DNA of 64,000 bases from Pseudocalidococcus sp964653145 (GCA_964653145.1 CAZZCG010000013.1:31529-95528); one strand, 5' to 3'; numbered from the stretch's first letter, positions 26,117-34,992 are shown. Made by a program: numbers and translations. Notes: a model not told the origin generated them from the sequence alone.

Positions 26117-26644
26117 ATGAGAATGCTGCGTCTGCTGAACACTGCAACTTTAGCCATCCTCCTCAGTTCAGGCATCCCCCCAGTTTTCGCCCAGGCCCCA
26201 TCCTCGTTCTTTCGAATCTTTAGCCGCCCAACTAATCCCACCACCTGCAACACCAAAGACTGCTGGCTCGAAGCAACTCAGACCTGTACCCCCAAACAAT
26301 TTTCCATGGATGTCTCCATAGGCATAGCTGCGGCCGATAGCATTTTTGAACTTTGGGGGCCAACAGCAACGGGAGCATGTATCTCCTATCAGTTAATCCA
26401 GAGCTTGGCGGCCTTTGGTCAGGGTGTTCCGGATGGCGCTGGCATGGAAATTATCTGCCTCTATCCCCAACCCCGTGACCTGACCTTCGAGTGGGAAGTT
26501 TTCTTCGGCCAGCGAGCGGGAACCTTTGGTGGTACGGGCGGAATCGTGGATCCACAAACTGGAATCAGTGTGAGCAGCAAGACCATTAATGATCGGGAAG
26601 TTGCCCAATGTGCCATCAGAATGCCTAACATCCCCCAATCTTGA
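26117..26644 (+). CDS. Secreted hypothetical protein upstream of a Kir channel
   Basis: A 175-residue protein with a typical Sec signal peptide (hydrophobic ATLAILLSSGIPPVFAQA, cleavage expected after the Ala of FAQA). The mature part has about seven Cys, suggesting disulfides outside the cytoplasm (TTCNTKDCWLEATQTC). No family is recognised. Its stop overlaps a possible TTG start of the channel gene and lies 23 bp before the channel ATG, so both are probably one transcript. It might be an accessory exported factor for the channel, which is inference from gene order only. Confidence 0.7.
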   Translation: MRMLRLLNTATLAILLSSGIPPVFAQAPSSFFRIFSRPTNPTTCNTKDCWLEATQTCTPKQFSMDVSIGIAAADSIFELWGPTATGACISYQLIQSLAAFGQGVPDGAGMEIICLYPQPRDLTFEWEVFFGQRAGTFGGTGGIVDPQTGISVSSKTINDREVAQCAIRMPNIPQS

Positions 26645-26667
26645 GCCCCAACTATCCACCACCAACT

Positions 26668-27603
26668 ATGAAACAGTCAGCCCCCATGGCCGCCACCTCG
26701 GCATCGAATCTGATGACTCCCGATGGCCAGGTTAAAATTCCTCGCCGGGGGGCCACTTCACCGTTATTAGACCCCTATCATCGCTTGCTGGCCCTCTCCT
26801 GGCCCAGTTTCTTTTTCTTTGCGATTGGCTTATTTTTCCTGGTGAATTGCCTTTTTGCCCAGTTGTATCTCTGGGGTGGTCACTGTATTACCAACACTCG
26901 CCCTGGACATTTTGGGGATGCATTTTTCTTCAGTGTCCAGACGATTGGAACCGTTGGCTATGGGGTGATGGCACCGGATACAGACTACGCTCACGTGGTG
27001 GTTTCGGTGGAAATTTTGACCGGTCTACTGGGGTTTGCCCTGATCACTGGCCTGGTATTTGCGCGATTTGCCCGGCCCACTGCTCGGGTTTTATTTAGCC
27101 ATGAGGCCCTGATTGCCCCCCACAATGGCATACCAACCCTCATGTTTCGGATGGCCAATCAACGGGGGAATCACATTTTAGCGGCGGAAGTGCAACTGGT
27201 AGCCCTTCTAAACGAAACCACTGCTGAGGGGGAACAATTACGCCGTTTCTATGACTTGCCCCTAGTTCGCCACCATTCCCCTGTCTTTGGCTTGAGTTGG
27301 TTAGCCCTGCACCCCCTGACGGCCGATAGCCCCATTGCCCAGATTAGTCCCACTTGGATCCAGGCCAAAAACCTCGTCCTCTTGGTGACATTGTCGGGAA
27401 TCGATGAAACCCTGGTGAATCAAGTTCATGCGCGCCATGCCTACTTGCCGGAAACCATTTGCTGGGGGCGGCGGTTTGAGGATGTTTTAGTGCGCAATCG
27501 CCAGGGGCAACTCTATTTGGATCTCCGGCGTTTTCACAGAACTCGTCCAGATTCCATCGAACCCAACTTGTCCAACCCAACGCCTCAGTCAACCTCCGAA
27601 TGA
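26668..27603 (+). CDS. Inward-rectifier K+ channel (KirBac family)
   Basis: A protein of about 311 residues. Two membrane helices flank a pore loop with selectivity filter TIGTVGYG (near residue 95), preceded by FFFSVQTIG, and the C-terminal half is an immunoglobulin-like cytoplasmic domain (VLFSHEALIAPHNGIPTLMFRMANQRGN), which identifies KirBac channels. It passes K+ across the inner membrane, gated by lipids and pH in known members. The ATG at 26668 is preferred; a TTG at 26641 is also open. Helix order and motifs are intact. A secreted protein gene immediately upstream is the likely operon partner. Confidence 0.92.
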   Translation: MKQSAPMAATSASNLMTPDGQVKIPRRGATSPLLDPYHRLLALSWPSFFFFAIGLFFLVNCLFAQLYLWGGHCITNTRPGHFGDAFFFSVQTIGTVGYGVMAPDTDYAHVVVSVEILTGLLGFALITGLVFARFARPTARVLFSHEALIAPHNGIPTLMFRMANQRGNHILAAEVQLVALLNETTAEGEQLRRFYDLPLVRHHSPVFGLSWLALHPLTADSPIAQISPTWIQAKNLVLLVTLSGIDETLVNQVHARHAYLPETICWGRRFEDVLVRNRQGQLYLDLRRFHRTRPDSIEPNLSNPTPQSTSE

Positions 27604-27850
27604 CCCGGTTGAGCCCCAAAAGCCTCGGCACAGTCCCCAGCAATTGCCAAGATGTTAGAATACGGGGCCAATTCAGCTTACGGCGGCGTTTTCTGGCTTT
27701 GAGCCTCCAGAATCAACCCAGTTAGGAGTTTTTATAAACAAAGAACTCTCCAATCCCACTCCCAGCGCTTTTAAGTATTTCTCTGATTCAGGGCCACCCA
27801 ATCCGACCATCCGTTGAACTCTCTCCAATCCTTTTACAGTTCCTCCTTCA

Positions 27851-28237
27851 ATGCCCCCAGTTGACCAGCCCACTGAGCTTTACCTTGTCCACCCCAAGCA
27901 ACTTCTGGGCCTGGTGCATTTGGAAACTGCCCCACAACCCGGAACCTTTTTGACCCACGCCGGGGCCACCTATGCAGTTTTGGAACGCCGCCATCGCTAT
28001 CAATTGCGCTCAGGTCGGTATCAACTCCACAAAATTGCTCTCTACCTCCAGGCGGTTCCCCAGCAGGCCGAGTCGGAATTTATCCCCCAGGCCTGGAGTA
28101 TTGGCGATAGAAGTTGCCGCTTTAATGCCCAATCTCCCCTGTTGCGTTGTGCCGTTAACCCCTGTGGCCCCTGCCAAGGCTGTGCCGACTATCAGCCCCT
28201 AAATTCCCATGACTCCCAGGCTGCCAATCACTCTTAG
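27851..28237 (+). CDS. DUF6464-like cyanobacterial protein
   Basis: A 128-residue protein. The end LLRCAVNPCGPCQGCADYQP has a C-x-x-x-x-C-x-x-C-x-x-C pattern that could bind metal and is what I recall from DUF6464, a family of unknown function restricted to cyanobacteria. The N-terminal half forms short beta strands (TYAVLERRHRYQLRSGRYQLHKIALYLQ). It stands alone in its own transcription unit. Confidence 0.55.
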   Translation: MPPVDQPTELYLVHPKQLLGLVHLETAPQPGTFLTHAGATYAVLERRHRYQLRSGRYQLHKIALYLQAVPQQAESEFIPQAWSIGDRSCRFNAQSPLLRCAVNPCGPCQGCADYQPLNSHDSQAANHS

Positions 28238-28493
28238 CTGGAATGACCCAATTGGCAGAGGTCAGGGATCAGCGCAGATAATGCATGCAGGCCAAGCCCT
28301 TTAAACAAACTCGGGAGGATCATTGCCGCCTCCTTATTCCCCCTTAAGTAGAATTTATGTATAAAGTCGGCCTGGGAATCAGCTTGGTATAGTGTTCTGT
28401 AAGAGCTTGACCCTTGCGGCCGGCTGGTAAGATTTCCCCAGTTTTAGCTCCTTTGGCCTTCCCTAATTGTCTTAAAGACTTTGGCACTGTCCT

Positions 28494-29402
28494 ATGTTGC
28501 ACCTTGTTTCTGACCAGGCCCACACCTTCTTAACAACTTATTTTCTTATAGGAATAGGATTAACAGGAGTCACTGTATTTAGTGGCATCTTGAAAAAAAG
28601 TTATGAAGGTCCCCTCAAACAGGCCTGGGATGTGGTGACGCACCTTAAAGGCGAAAAACAAAACTTAGTCACCCAGGTTTCGCAACTTCGGCGGGAATAT
28701 CGCTACCAGGCTGAGCAACTTGAAACCTATAAGCAACAGGCCCAAGCCTACGAGTCACAACTGGCCAGCCTGCAATCCCGCTATTCCCATCTGTCCGAGG
28801 AGTACGAGAGCCTCCAGGCCAGTTATCAAAGCCTCGAAGAAGCCCGGGACGAAGAACTTCGCCAACGCCAACGGGAACTGAACCACGCCCAAGCCGAGAT
28901 TGCCGAACTCCACTCCCTGTTAGAGCGGGCCAACTACGACAATGAACAACTCCGGGAACATTACCAGGCCCAGGAACAAGCCTTGGTTGAGCAAACTTCG
29001 GCCCACAGTCAGCTCCAGGAAAGTTATCGCCTCTTGGAATCCGAGCAAATCACCCTCAACACCCAATGGCAGACCACTAAAACTGAGTACGTCAACCTCC
29101 TTGAGAGCTACCAAGAGCTTCAGAATACCCTCGAAGAATTACAACAGCAGCACCAGCTTACCCAAGTTGAGTTAACTGCCCTGGAGTCGGAAGTGGGAGA
29201 AGCCATCGGTAACAGCAAAAGCTTACGGGAAGAAAATGACTGGTTAGAATATCGGTTGCAGAAACTGCGGTTTTGGGAATGGCTCATGGGTGGCTGCAAT
29301 AATTTTGTCCCCCGCTCTAAATCTCTGCTGACGTTCTATGTGGGTGTCCCGCTCCAGGCCTGGTGGCAAAGCGTCATCAATCCCGCCTCCTCCCAAACCT
29401 AG
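28494..29402 (+). CDS. Membrane-anchored coiled-coil protein
   Basis: A 302-residue protein. An N-terminal hydrophobic stretch (TFLTTYFLIGIGLTGVTVFSGIL) is followed by a long coiled coil from about 45 to 255, rich in Glu, Gln and Leu (for example YRYQAEQLETYKQQAQAYES), and a short conserved end containing WLEYRLQKLRFWEW. Eight bp downstream comes a small membrane protein and then a GTPase, all co-directional, suggesting a common function at the membrane. No enzyme domain is seen. The ATG at 28494 is the first start giving the membrane segment. Confidence 0.65.
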   Translation: MLHLVSDQAHTFLTTYFLIGIGLTGVTVFSGILKKSYEGPLKQAWDVVTHLKGEKQNLVTQVSQLRREYRYQAEQLETYKQQAQAYESQLASLQSRYSHLSEEYESLQASYQSLEEARDEELRQRQRELNHAQAEIAELHSLLERANYDNEQLREHYQAQEQALVEQTSAHSQLQESYRLLESEQITLNTQWQTTKTEYVNLLESYQELQNTLEELQQQHQLTQVELTALESEVGEAIGNSKSLREENDWLEYRLQKLRFWEWLMGGCNNFVPRSKSLLTFYVGVPLQAWWQSVINPASSQT

Positions 29403-29409
29403 AATCCCC

Positions 29410-29748
29410 ATGAAACCGGCAACTCGGCTCTGGCTTTATCTGTCACTAATTCCGGTCTTTGGCCTGATCCCGGCGATTTGGACGTTGAGACAACGGGATA
29501 TTCCCCACCCCCAACGGCAAACGAGTCGATTGGTGATTGTCCTTGGCCTGGCCTGGTTCTTGGGGTACGGAGGGTTAACCTGGGGAGCCGCCGCCACGGA
29601 AACTTGGCCCGAAACCACCTTGCTTTTTTTTAACAGCCTCTGGACCTCTGGGTATTTCTTAACCCTGTTTTGGTTAATGATCCGCCTCAATCGCAATCAA
29701 GCCTTGAGCTTGCCCTTCTTTAGTTATTTCGCCAAGTATTTGCCCTAA
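29410..29748 (+). CDS. Small membrane protein between coiled-coil and GTPase genes
   Basis: A 112-residue protein with three hydrophobic segments (LWLYLSLIPVFGLIPAIWTL; LVIVLGLAWFLGYGGLTW; LLFFNSLWTSGYFLTLFWLMI). The start at 29410 lies eight bp after the preceding stop. A longer reading overlaps the coiled-coil gene and is less likely. The family is not recognised. Its tight placement (8 and 3 bp gaps) argues for co-translation with both neighbours. Confidence 0.65.
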   Translation: MKPATRLWLYLSLIPVFGLIPAIWTLRQRDIPHPQRQTSRLVIVLGLAWFLGYGGLTWGAAATETWPETTLLFFNSLWTSGYFLTLFWLMIRLNRNQALSLPFFSYFAKYLP

Positions 29749-29751
29749 TCC

Positions 29752-31281
29752 ATGTCCCGTGCACTGCTGATTATTCTCGGCTTGGGCCTGGTGTTGGGGT
29801 TAATGCTCTGGTTAGTCGCGGCATTACATGGGTTGTACGTCCAAATTGCCTTCACAAGCCCGCTGCTGGCCAATAGTCTCTTGGTGGTGCTGATCCTTGT
29901 CTTTCTGTCCTTGCTTTATGCGGTGCTTTACTATCTGGGCCTGGTGCGCCAAACCAAACGGGCAAAAATCCGGCCCCAGGCCCCGGTGGAAAAAACAGAA
30001 GCCGCCGCCGAAACCCTAGAGGCCCTACAAAAGCAACTGGATCAAGTGGAAGATGAAGTCGCCCGTCTCGCCCTGCAAGCTAAAGCCAGAGAACTAGAGC
30101 ACAGCTTTACGCGTCAACATATTCGTCTGGTAGTCTTTGGCACGGGTTCCGCCGGAAAAACCTCCCTCGTCAATGCCATCGTCGGCCGGATTGTCGGTGA
30201 AGTCAGCGCACCCATGGGAACCACCACCGCTGGAGCCACTTATTGTTTGCAGTTACGGGGGATTGAACAGGATATTTGGATCACCGATACCCCCGGGATT
30301 TTAGAAGCTGGCATTGCTGGTACTGAGCGGGAACACCAGGCCCGGCAACTGGCCACCGAAGCCGATCTTCTCCTGTTTGTTTTGGATAATGATCTGCGCC
30401 AATCGGAGTATCTGCCCCTAGTAAACCTTGTGGAAATGGGCAAACGTTCCATGGTTGTCCTCAACAAAATTGATCGGATGACCGCCTCAGATCGAGATGT
30501 AATTATGGCCCAACTCCGCCATCGCTTAGCCGGGATTATTGTCCCCCAGGATATTGTTGCCATCGCCGCTGCCCCCCAACCGATCATCATGGACACGGGG
30601 ACACGGATTATTCCCGATCCCGATATTTTGCCCGTGCTGAAGCGCATTGCAGCCATTCTCCGGGCGGAGGGTCAGGACTTAGTGGCCGACAATATTCTTT
30701 TACAATCTCAACGCCTCGGGGAAGAAGCCCGCCGCCTCATTGACCGCCAACGCAAACGCCAAGCTGATAAGGTGGTGGATCGCTATCAGTGGATTGGAGC
30801 GGGGGTAATTTTTGTCACGCCGATTCCGGTGGTAGATCTGCTTGTGGCCGCCGCAGTGAATGCCCAAATGGTGATTGAAATTGGCCGGGTCTATGGCTGC
30901 GATCTCAATGCGGAACGGGGGCGAGAATTGGCCCTGTCCTTGGGGCGAACTCTGGCAAGTTTAGGGATCGTCAAAGGAGCTATGGATTTAGTGGCCACAG
31001 CCTTGCAACTCAGTGTCGGGGGGATTGTCGTCGGTCGTGCCATTCAGAGCATTGGAGCTGCGTACTTAACCCGGATTGCTGGCAAAAGTTTTATTGAATA
31101 TTTCCGCCAAGATCAGGATTGGGGAGATGGGGGTATGAGTGAGGTGGTTCAGCAACAATTTCAACTGAATCGCCGTGATGAATTTATCCAGGCCTTCATC
31201 CAAGAAGCAATCACAAAACTGCCTGATACCCTGGGTCGCGCCATCAACCAAACCTCCAGGCCCGATCAAGATGCTCCCTGA
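29752..31281 (+). CDS. Membrane-anchored Era-like GTPase with DUF697 domain
   Basis: A 509-residue protein. Two N-terminal membrane helices (about 1-65) and a short coiled coil (80-120) precede a G domain: P-loop FGTGSAGKTSLVNAIVG, switch threonines GTTTAG, DTPGI, and NKID. The C-terminal part (about 325-500; RYQWIGAGVIFVTPIPVVDLLVAAAVN) is a DUF697 domain with further hydrophobic segments. Cyanobacteria encode several such GTPases, with roles proposed in membrane organisation; the function of this one is unknown. It is the last gene of a three-gene unit with the coiled-coil membrane protein. Confidence 0.82.
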   Translation: MSRALLIILGLGLVLGLMLWLVAALHGLYVQIAFTSPLLANSLLVVLILVFLSLLYAVLYYLGLVRQTKRAKIRPQAPVEKTEAAAETLEALQKQLDQVEDEVARLALQAKARELEHSFTRQHIRLVVFGTGSAGKTSLVNAIVGRIVGEVSAPMGTTTAGATYCLQLRGIEQDIWITDTPGILEAGIAGTEREHQARQLATEADLLLFVLDNDLRQSEYLPLVNLVEMGKRSMVVLNKIDRMTASDRDVIMAQLRHRLAGIIVPQDIVAIAAAPQPIIMDTGTRIIPDPDILPVLKRIAAILRAEGQDLVADNILLQSQRLGEEARRLIDRQRKRQADKVVDRYQWIGAGVIFVTPIPVVDLLVAAAVNAQMVIEIGRVYGCDLNAERGRELALSLGRTLASLGIVKGAMDLVATALQLSVGGIVVGRAIQSIGAAYLTRIAGKSFIEYFRQDQDWGDGGMSEVVQQQFQLNRRDEFIQAFIQEAITKLPDTLGRAINQTSRPDQDAP

Positions 31282-31390
31282 TCAGCGAGTTATTCCTTGT
31301 GCAATCAGCGGCTCAAGTTAGAATGTAGGCAAACTTGGCTCCTAATTGAATGCTTAGGGCTAGCCACTATCTACCACAACCCCGATACCT

Positions 31391-31555
31391 ATGACCGAAC
31401 CCACTCAACTTCCTAACCTCGAAACCCCCAAGTTTGGCTTTAACAGTTTCGCTGAGCGGCTCAATGGCCGGGCGGCGATGGTTGGTTTAATCTCGATTCT
31501 TCTGTTTGAATATTTCACCGGACAGGGGCTTCTCTCTTGGTTGGGCTTGTTCTAG
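31391..31555 (+). CDS. High-light-inducible protein (one-helix Hli/SCP)
   Basis: A 54-residue protein too short for many gene finders. It reads MTEPTQLPNLETPKFGFNSF, then the chlorophyll-binding helix motif ERLNGRAAMVG (ExxNxRxAMxG) and a second hydrophobic part ending WLGLF. Hli proteins bind chlorophyll and carotenoid, dissipate excess energy and help photosystem assembly. It stands 109 bp after the GTPase gene. Its motif is fully conserved, so it should be functional. Confidence 0.9.
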   Translation: MTEPTQLPNLETPKFGFNSFAERLNGRAAMVGLISILLFEYFTGQGLLSWLGLF

Positions 31556-31589
31556 ACTGGGGAGCATCTTTTACTGTTTTTTATCCATC

Positions 31590-31877
31590 ATGATCTGGCC
31601 ACGTTTTCTCCGCTCTGCTGCCCGTAAAGAACCGATTTCTGCCTTCCTCGTCATTGCGGGGTCGGTGGATGTGGTGATGGGTGGCTTGGGTGGTTATGGG
31701 GGCCTGGTCTTTTTAGGCTTGTTTGCCGTCAGTGGGGCCCTAGCTTGGCGCTGGTTAGTTTGGCAACGCTGGCAACGACAACATCCACCGGAAAAAATTG
31801 CTCAGTACGCCTTACCACCCCAGTCTGCCCGGGCCCTACCCATGCTCTCAATGCACAAGAACTATCCACCGCGCTAA
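31590..31877 (+). CDS. Small hypothetical membrane protein downstream of hli
   Basis: A 95-residue protein with one or two membrane helices (SAFLVIAGSVDVVMGGLGG and YGGLVFLGLFAVSGALAWRWLVW), the second followed by a basic, Gln-rich segment (QRWQRQHPPEKIAQYALPPQ). The start at 31590 follows the hli stop by 34 bp. The frame is open further upstream, but that would overlap hli. It is probably co-transcribed with hli. No known family. Confidence 0.6.
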   Translation: MIWPRFLRSAARKEPISAFLVIAGSVDVVMGGLGGYGGLVFLGLFAVSGALAWRWLVWQRWQRQHPPEKIAQYALPPQSARALPMLSMHKNYPPR

Positions 31878-31955
31878 CTTGCCCCGTTCTTCCGGGAACG
31901 AGAGTTGATGGCATCAATCCAGGTGGGGTTATGTTCATGGGGATACTGGGTTAAC

Positions 31956-31969
31956 TTGCTCCGGAGCAA
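31956..31969. promoter_or_regulatory. Perfect 14-bp palindrome upstream of the SYLF gene
   Basis: TTGCTCCGGAGCAA is its own reverse complement. It lies about 58 bp before the start of the SYLF-domain gene and after the preceding stop, the expected place for an operator. No regulator is recognised for it. It could also be a stem of a leader RNA or a chance palindrome. Confidence 0.35.
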
Positions 31970-32027
31970 TGACACCTTTTGCACCAAAATGTAGTCAGGG
32001 AATGGAGTTGTGAGTGAGGATTAAGGG

Positions 32028-32723
32028 ATGAAACAGATTAACGCCTGGAGCCTATGGGTGGCCCCCATCGTTTTGGTTGCAGCGACTACCCCAGGCCTGG
32101 CCAGCACCAATATCAGCACCCTCAATCAACGGGTCGAGAATTCTAGCTTTGTGCTGACCCAATTTACCAGTGAATTTAGTCAACGGATTCCTGCCTCAGT
32201 GATCCGCCGGGCCGAAGGGATTGCCATTATTCCTGGGGTTGTCCAGGCCGGATTTCTGTTTGGAGGGCGGCGGGGCGCAGGGGTACTAATGGTGCGTAAT
32301 ACCGATGGCAGTTGGAGCCGTCCAGCCTTTGTCACAATTACAGGGGGTAGTTTTGGCCTACAAATTGGGGCCCAATCCTCGGACGTGATTCTTGTTTTTA
32401 ATAACAAACTGGTTGTAACCCAGGCCCTAGCCCAATCCTTTCGCCTAGGTGGGAATGTTTCCGTAGCGGCTGGCCCAGTGGGGGGTGATGTTGTCAGTCC
32501 GGCAGACCCCAGCCCCAATGTCTTTACCTATGCCCGCAGTTCTGGCTTGTTTGCCGGGGTATCCTTAGAGGGGGCCAACCTTTCCTTTGACAGCACCAGC
32601 AGCAACACCTTTTACGATAAAAATAATCTCACCCCGCTGCAAATTTTTAATAATAATCCCCCCTTACCCAGACCCCCAGTACTGGATGGTTTATTCAATG
32701 CCCTGAGCAATGCTGCCCGGTAG
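32028..32723 (+). CDS. Exported SYLF-domain (Ysc84-like) lipid-binding protein
   Basis: A 231-residue protein with a Sec signal peptide (LWVAPIVLVAATTPGLAS). The mature part has the SYLF pattern: IPASVIRRAEGIAIIPGVVQAGFLFGGRRGAGVLMVR, then GSWSRPAFVTITGGSFGLQIGAQSSDVILVF. SYLF domains bind phosphoinositides in eukaryotes; bacterial roles are poorly known. It stands alone, with a 14-bp palindrome upstream. Expected to be periplasmic or luminal. Confidence 0.82.
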   Translation: MKQINAWSLWVAPIVLVAATTPGLASTNISTLNQRVENSSFVLTQFTSEFSQRIPASVIRRAEGIAIIPGVVQAGFLFGGRRGAGVLMVRNTDGSWSRPAFVTITGGSFGLQIGAQSSDVILVFNNKLVVTQALAQSFRLGGNVSVAAGPVGGDVVSPADPSPNVFTYARSSGLFAGVSLEGANLSFDSTSSNTFYDKNNLTPLQIFNNNPPLPRPPVLDGLFNALSNAAR

Positions 32724-32789
32724 GACTTTGGCAAGGGATCGGAACCTTAGGCAAGGACTGGCTGGGGGTGAGGTCGGGGACAATATCAT

Positions 32790-34070
32790 TTAGGAGTCTG
32801 AACCAGAGCTTGGTCGAGAAAGAACGCTAATTCTGACTTGATCCCCAGACTTTAGGGGGCGGCCACTGCGAACCACAACCTGCTCACCTGGCTCCAGGCC
32901 AGAAAGAATTTCCACTTGGCCACCGCGGCGACTCCCTAACTGCACAGGCCGAGATTCCACTTGCCCACCGTTAACTACAAACACCGTACCGGATTGAGTG
33001 GAAATGCGCCCCTCCTCTTCCCCCACCAATGCCGACTGAGAGAGGATAATCCGTGACTGGCCTGGATTGCCGAAGGAGACCCGCGCCAACAATCCTGCAC
33101 CAAACCGCTGATCGGGGTTGTCTAACAAAATTTCCACAGGCACTAGCCGGGCAGTGGCATCGGCGGCGGGAGAAATGCGGGTGATCCGGCCGGTCAGCGG
33201 GGTTGAGGGGGCAATATCAAGGTTGATGGTGGCGGTTTGGCCGACGTCTAAATCAGCAACTTCTCGTTCGGAAAGATCAACAATTACCCTGAGTTGGTTT
33301 AAATTTCCCAAACGCAATAATTCATTTCCCGGCTGAACCAGGTTACCAATTTCTGTAAATCGCTCCAGAACAACTCCGGTAATCGGGGCTCGAATCAGGG
33401 CATACTCCAACCGGGCCTGGCTTTGGCGAACAATTGCTGCTTGGGCCTGAACCCGTCCTTGGGCTACGGCGACCCCCTGTTGGACAGTGCGGACTTGGGC
33501 CTGGCTTGAGGCAAGAACTTGACGCAGGGCGCGGGCGGTGGTTACAGCTTGTTCAGCGGCTTGGGCAGCAATCGCGCCATCGGCCAGGAGTTGATTTAGG
33601 CGGGTGGCATCGGATTCGGCCTGCTGCAAATTAAGCCGGGCTTCTTCAACCGCAGTACGGGCACTATTCACCTGGGCCTGGGCCTGGATGACTTCACTGC
33701 GGCGGGCGGCCAGTTCGGATTCAGCTTCAATCACTTCGGCCCGTAAGAGGGCAGCATCCAGGCGGGCTAACACCTGATCTCGGGTCACCGGATCGCCAAC
33801 ATCAACCCCCAAACTCAGCACCTGCCCCTCCACTTGGGCCCGGAGAATCACATCTTGAACCGGCCGAGTAGTGCCAGTAAATGACGCGGGACTCCCAAGC
33901 ACCCCTAACTCAGCAGCAACCACATCCACGGGCACTTCATTGGAGCTTGTCCGGGCAGCCGCAACATCCGTTGACATTGAACTGGAACATCCCGTCCCAC
34001 CCAGGATCAGGCCCAGAAAAAGGAGTCCACTGGCCGCCAATTGGGTTACCGGAAATGATGGGCTATTCAT
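32790..34070 (-). CDS. RND-type efflux adaptor lipoprotein (HlyD/AcrA family)
   Basis: A 426-residue membrane-fusion protein with a lipobox (LILGGTGC, Cys28 or so), so it is attached to the membrane by lipid on the periplasmic side. Halves of a lipoyl domain (VILRAQVEGQVLSLGVDVGDPV and YALIRAPITGVVLERFTEIGN) flank an Ala/Gln-rich alpha hairpin, followed by beta-barrel and membrane-proximal domains (LEPGEQVVVRSG). Such adaptors serve RND pumps or ABC exporters. The pump gene is not visible next to it in the window, so the partner is elsewhere. Confidence 0.85.
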   Translation of the reverse strand: MNSPSFPVTQLAASGLLFLGLILGGTGCSSSMSTDVAAARTSSNEVPVDVVAAELGVLGSPASFTGTTRPVQDVILRAQVEGQVLSLGVDVGDPVTRDQVLARLDAALLRAEVIEAESELAARRSEVIQAQAQVNSARTAVEEARLNLQQAESDATRLNQLLADGAIAAQAAEQAVTTARALRQVLASSQAQVRTVQQGVAVAQGRVQAQAAIVRQSQARLEYALIRAPITGVVLERFTEIGNLVQPGNELLRLGNLNQLRVIVDLSEREVADLDVGQTATINLDIAPSTPLTGRITRISPAADATARLVPVEILLDNPDQRFGAGLLARVSFGNPGQSRIILSQSALVGEEEGRISTQSGTVFVVNGGQVESRPVQLGSRRGGQVEILSGLEPGEQVVVRSGRPLKSGDQVRISVLSRPSSGSDS

Positions 34071-34279
34071 AGGCTGAGGGTGATAACAGGACAGAGAATT
34101 CTTTAAGATTCGTAAATTTTTCTATCTTTAATTCACAAAGCTATCATAGCAACCCCTCGGTTCAGGCCATTTGTCCTGCCAGGGCTAGGTCAGCTTAGCT
34201 TCAGCATTTTCGCTTGAGAATGGTCAATGCTAAACTAGAGACATATTGACTGATAACAATCAGAAGCGTTGAGGCAACT

Positions 34280-34522
34280 ATGGCAACCACGTTAGAACTG
34301 AACAACGAAAACATCGAAAAAGTCTTAGATGAGTTGCGTCCCTACTTAATGGCAGATGGCGGCAATGTGGAACTTGTCGAAGTTGAGGGGCCAATTGTCC
34401 GGTTGCGCTTACAGGGGGCCTGTGGTTCTTGCCCAAGTTCTACAATGACACTGCGGATGGGAATCGAGCGTAAACTCAAAGAGTCCATTCCGGAAATTGC
34501 CGAAGTTGAGCAAGTTTTTTAG
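34280..34522 (+). CDS. NifU C-terminal-type Fe-S scaffold (Nfu)
   Basis: An 80-residue protein matching the cyanobacterial NfuA/CnfU type: VLDELRPYLMADGGNVELVEVEG, then LQGACGSCPSSTMTLRMGIERKL with Cys48 and Cys51 as cluster ligands. It assembles and transfers 4Fe-4S/2Fe-2S clusters and is the main scaffold in cyanobacteria, important for photosystem I and ferredoxin. It stands alone with a well-separated upstream region. Length is typical. Confidence 0.93.
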   Translation: MATTLELNNENIEKVLDELRPYLMADGGNVELVEVEGPIVRLRLQGACGSCPSSTMTLRMGIERKLKESIPEIAEVEQVF

Positions 34523-34734
34523 CTGAGTTTTGATTGGCTTTAACTCAATTGTTCAGGCCTTGTTTTGGCTTTGCAATCTAAGGCTTAAAACCACTGATCA
34601 CAGGGAAAATCCAATTTCTTGACTGCGCCTTGATGAATCCCTCGGGACGTTGATGCCCTTGAGGGAGCAGCCCAAAAATTACTCCGAGGTTACTGTCAAG
34701 CTGGTTTTCCCTGTCTTAATACGGATCACAATCC

Positions 34735-34992
34735 TTAACCCCCAAAACGATCCACACTCGAACTAAAGATCGGCTCAACCCGAATTGCCATGATTTTGGA
34801 GGGGCGGATTACCATATATTCCCCTTGAATCGTCTTGATGGGGACTGAGATAAATTCGTTGGAATCCCCTCTCGGCACGACTTCATTGCTATACCACTTT
34901 TGAAAATCCTGGATTGAAGGAAACCGGACTTCTTCCCGATGCCCCCCTTCAATAAACAGATGGACGGAAAACTCCGAGGGTGTTCTGGCCAT
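34735..34992 (-). CDS. Conserved hypothetical protein
   Basis: An 85-residue protein when started at MARTPSEFS. The sequence FSVHLFIEGGHREEVRFPSIQDFQKWYSNEV and the end GEYMVIRPSKIMAIRVEPIFSSSVDRFGG suggest a small beta-rich protein seen in cyanobacteria, but I cannot name a characterised family. A longer reading (to 35025) adds 11 residues and is less likely. It stands alone between the Nfu and K+ channel genes. Confidence 0.6.
   Translation of the reverse strand: MARTPSEFSVHLFIEGGHREEVRFPSIQDFQKWYSNEVVPRGDSNEFISVPIKTIQGEYMVIRPSKIMAIRVEPIFSSSVDRFGG

Noticed and set aside
28308..28332. Terminator after the DUF6464 gene (GGAGG ... CCTCC)
   Set aside because: Only a five-pair stem with a ten-base loop and no clean T run.
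34636..34668. Terminator after the Nfu gene (CCCTCGGG ... CCCTTGAGGG)
   Set aside because: The stem is short and no T run follows; too weak to call.
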